A DNA stretch of 7,687 nt from Polaromonas sp. (GTDB taxonomy: Bacteria; Pseudomonadota; Gammaproteobacteria; Burkholderiales; Burkholderiaceae_C), in NCBI GenBank assembly GCA_014376885.1, contig JACMQR010000343.1:1-7687 (forward strand). The letters are read 5' to 3'. Shown piece by piece: positions 6,411-7,687 of this stretch. The stretch's first letter is position 1. Every line of letters begins with the position of its first letter. Made by a program: the position numbers and the translations under genes. Under the pieces are notes generated by a model. The model made no database searches. It had not been told where the DNA came from and saw only the letters and a program-made list of their open reading frames with translations.

Positions 6411-6434
6411 GCAATTGCCCACCCTTGGCAATGC
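6411..6434. repeat. Small hairpin in the gap between the LysR gene and lgt
   Basis: ATTGCC (6414-6419) and GGCAAT (6427-6432) pair perfectly around a 7-nt loop. Two more GC pairs at the base (6411-6412 with 6433-6434) extend the stem if A6413 bulges. It ends 20 nt before the lgt start codon and begins 18 nt after the LysR stop. No T-run follows in the direction of transcription, so it is not a convincing terminator; it may structure the lgt leader or be chance in GC-rich DNA. Confidence 0.35.
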
Positions 6435-6452
6435 CGCCTGCCCGGGCCAGGC

Positions 6453-7421
6453 TTAACCGAAAGCTTCGCCAATGCACCCGACAAACCGCTGCAGCACCGG
6501 GTTGGTGCATGCTTTGGACCAGACCAGGCTGGTTTCGCAACCAGGCACCGGCTGCCGGACAGCCGGAACAGCGGGCCCCATAACCGGTTCGGCGGCAATG
6601 CTGCGGTACACCACGCCGGACCGCTGGAACTGCCGCACGCTGTCCGGCACCCAGGCAATGCCCAGTCCGGCAGACACCAGGTTGACAATCGTTTGCATCT
6701 GGATCGCCTCCTGCGCCACCACCGGCGAGCGGCCAGACGCGTGGTACAGCGCAAAAATCGCATCATGGAGCGACGGCAAAATGCGGCGCGGAAAAATCAC
6801 CAAGGGCTGGTCCAACAAATCCGCAAGCGTCACGGCGCTTTGCTGCGCCAGGGCGCTTTGCTCGGGCACTGCCACCACCAGCAGTTCCTGGGCCACCCGC
6901 CGCGACGCCATGCCCAACGGTGCGAAGCCCGGGGAATGCAGAACAAACCCCGCATCAATCTCACCGCCGGCAAGCGCTTCAAGCTGTTGGTCGCCTGTGG
7001 CCTCGATCAGTTCGAGCCGCACCCGGGGATGCTGCTCCCGAAAGGCGCGAACCCAGCGCGGCAGCAAATCAAAACCGACCGTCGAGACAAAAGCCAGCCG
7101 CAATCGTCCGACTTCGCCATCGGCGCTGGCGCGCGCAAAAGCCGGCAACGCCGCAGCGCGGGCCAGCAGGTCGCGCACTTCGGGCACCAAGGCAGCGCCC
7201 GCCGCCGTCAGCTGCACACTGCGCTTGGTGCGCTCGAAAAGCCTGAGCCCCAGTACCGACTCCAGCTGGGCAATGGCCTGGGTCAGCGGCGGCTGGGTCA
7301 TGTTCAGGCGCTGGGCGGCCCGGCTGAAATGAAGCTCCTCGGCCACCAGGGCAAACTGCCGCCACAGCCTGAGCTCGACCAGAGACGGCAGGCGGGCGTG
7401 GTCTTTGGTCTGATCGGTCAT
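6453..7421 (-). CDS. LysR-family transcriptional regulator
   Basis: This 322-residue protein has the LysR layout: an N-terminal winged helix-turn-helix at about residues 17-75, with [20 protein letters not shown] (30-49) as the DNA-binding segment followed by [19 protein letters not shown] (57-75), a linker helix, then a periplasmic-binding-protein-like effector domain from about residue 105. [20 protein letters not shown] (102-121) and [15 protein letters not shown] are typical effector-domain segments. The ATG at 7421 starts ten to fifteen residues before the HTH, as usual, although no good ribosome site precedes it. It is divergent from ilvD with 105 bp between start codons, the classic arrangement for a LysR regulator and its target, so ilvD is a candidate target together with the gene itself. 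The effector cannot be told from sequence. It may be co-transcribed with lgt, 61 nt downstream, though no functional link is evident. Confidence 0.93.
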   Translation of the reverse strand: MTDQTKDHARLPSLVELRLWRQFALVAEELHFSRAAQRLNMTQPPLTQAIAQLESVLGLRLFERTKRSVQLTAAGAALVPEVRDLLARAAALPAFARASADGEVGRLRLAFVSTVGFDLLPRWVRAFREQHPRVRLELIEATGDQQLEALAGGEIDAGFVLHSPGFAPLGMASRRVAQELLVVAVPEQSALAQQSAVTLADLLDQPLVIFPRRILPSLHDAIFALYHASGRSPVVAQEAIQMQTIVNLVSAGLGIAWVPDSVRQFQRSGVVYRSIAAEPVMGPAVPAVRQPVPGCETSLVWSKACTNPVLQRFVGCIGEAFG

Positions 7422-7526
7422 ATGCTGCAGATATTAATACCCTTTGGAAAATGGATTGGAAGGAATCATTCAAAGCGCAGATACTCAGGTCCGCGCACCA
7501 CGCGTTCAACCCACCAAGGCCAGCCC
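7422..7526. promoter_or_regulatory. Divergent control region between the LysR gene and ilvD
   Basis: This 105-bp stretch is AT-richer than the flanking genes. It holds the 8-bp palindrome TATTAATA (7432-7439), the near-palindrome GAATCATTC (7463-7471) and the heptamer GCAGATA twice (7427-7433 and 7477-7483). A weak plus-strand promoter candidate is TTGGAA (7456-7461), an 18-bp spacer and GATACT (7480-7485), each four of six consensus bases. TATTAAT could serve as a -10 box for the minus-strand gene. Either palindrome might belong to a LysR binding site, but a clear T-N11-A box could not be singled out. A modest ribosome site, AAGG, lies 8-9 nt before the ilvD ATG. Confidence 0.5.
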
Positions 7527-7687
7527 ATGGAAACCAAAGTCATCGCCATCAACCGCCGCTCGGCCAACATCACCGAAGGAAAATCGCGTGCGCCCAACCG
7601 CTCGATGTACTACGCCATGGGCTACGAAGCGGGCGACTTCAAAAAGCCGATGATCGGCGTGGCCAACGGCCACAGCACCATCACGCC
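7527..7687 (+). CDS. ilvD: Dihydroxy-acid dehydratase, N-terminal fragment cut by the window edge
   Basis: Only the first 53 codons are present. The encoded N-terminus, [20 protein letters not shown], followed by [20 protein letters not shown] and [13 protein letters not shown], matches the highly conserved start of IlvD, the iron-sulfur enzyme that dehydrates 2,3-dihydroxy-3-methylvalerate and 2,3-dihydroxyisovalerate in isoleucine and valine synthesis. The family is usually around 560-620 residues, so roughly nine tenths lie beyond the right edge, including the iron-sulfur cysteines. The ATG at 7527 gives the expected N-terminus and is preceded by a modest AAGG. It is the only plus-strand gene and is divergent from the LysR gene, which may control it. 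Confidence 0.93.
   Translation, partial: METKVIAINRRSANITEGKSRAPNRSMYYAMGYEAGDFKKPMIGVANGHSTIT

Noticed and set aside
6392..6766. 125-residue N-terminal extension of Lgt
   Set aside because: The added part runs antisense-like through the LysR gene in another frame and is Arg/Cys/Trp-rich; Lgt proteins normally start at the [13 protein letters not shown] N-terminus.

Overview
The window looks like chromosomal DNA of a betaproteobacterium of the Burkholderiales, most likely Comamonadaceae (Polaromonas, Rhodoferax or a relative). The reasons are very GC-rich codon use, a Bug/TctC-type periplasmic receptor (a family greatly expanded in this group), the lgt - lysR - ilvD neighbourhood, and a short AT-rich palindromic segment that resembles a dispersed repeat I recall from these genomes. 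The genus is an inference. Seven genes lie on the minus strand and one, cut by the right edge, on the plus strand. No tRNA, rRNA, CRISPR array, transposase or phage gene is visible.

Positions 1-5482 hold a malonate-use operon, read right to left. It begins with a promoter and a perfect 18-bp palindromic operator near 5442-5482. The genes follow in order: a GntR/FCD regulator; malonyl-CoA decarboxylase (matA), which overlaps the regulator by 4 bp; a periplasmic tripartite tricarboxylate transporter (TTT) receptor; a crotonase-family protein 4 nt further on; and malonyl-CoA synthetase (matB), which runs off the left edge. Proposed flow: the receptor captures malonate or a related acid for a membrane transporter encoded elsewhere, MatB makes malonyl-CoA, and MatA decarboxylates it to acetyl-CoA. 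The regulator probably controls the operon, including itself, through the palindrome. The role of the crotonase is not explained by this two-enzyme pathway, and it lacks one of the two catalytic glutamates of true enoyl-CoA hydratases.

Positions 5555-7421 hold lgt (lipoprotein lipidation) and, upstream of it on the same strand, a LysR-type regulator. A 105-bp divergent region (7422-7526) separates lysR from the start of ilvD (branched-chain amino-acid synthesis), of which only the first 53 codons are present.

The most notable items are the crotonase with its altered active site, the repeat-like AT-rich segment read in frame near its C-terminus, and the doubly palindromic operator overlapping the -10 box of the malonate operon. 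The window is otherwise ordinary metabolic DNA; I see no clear sign of a wholly new system.
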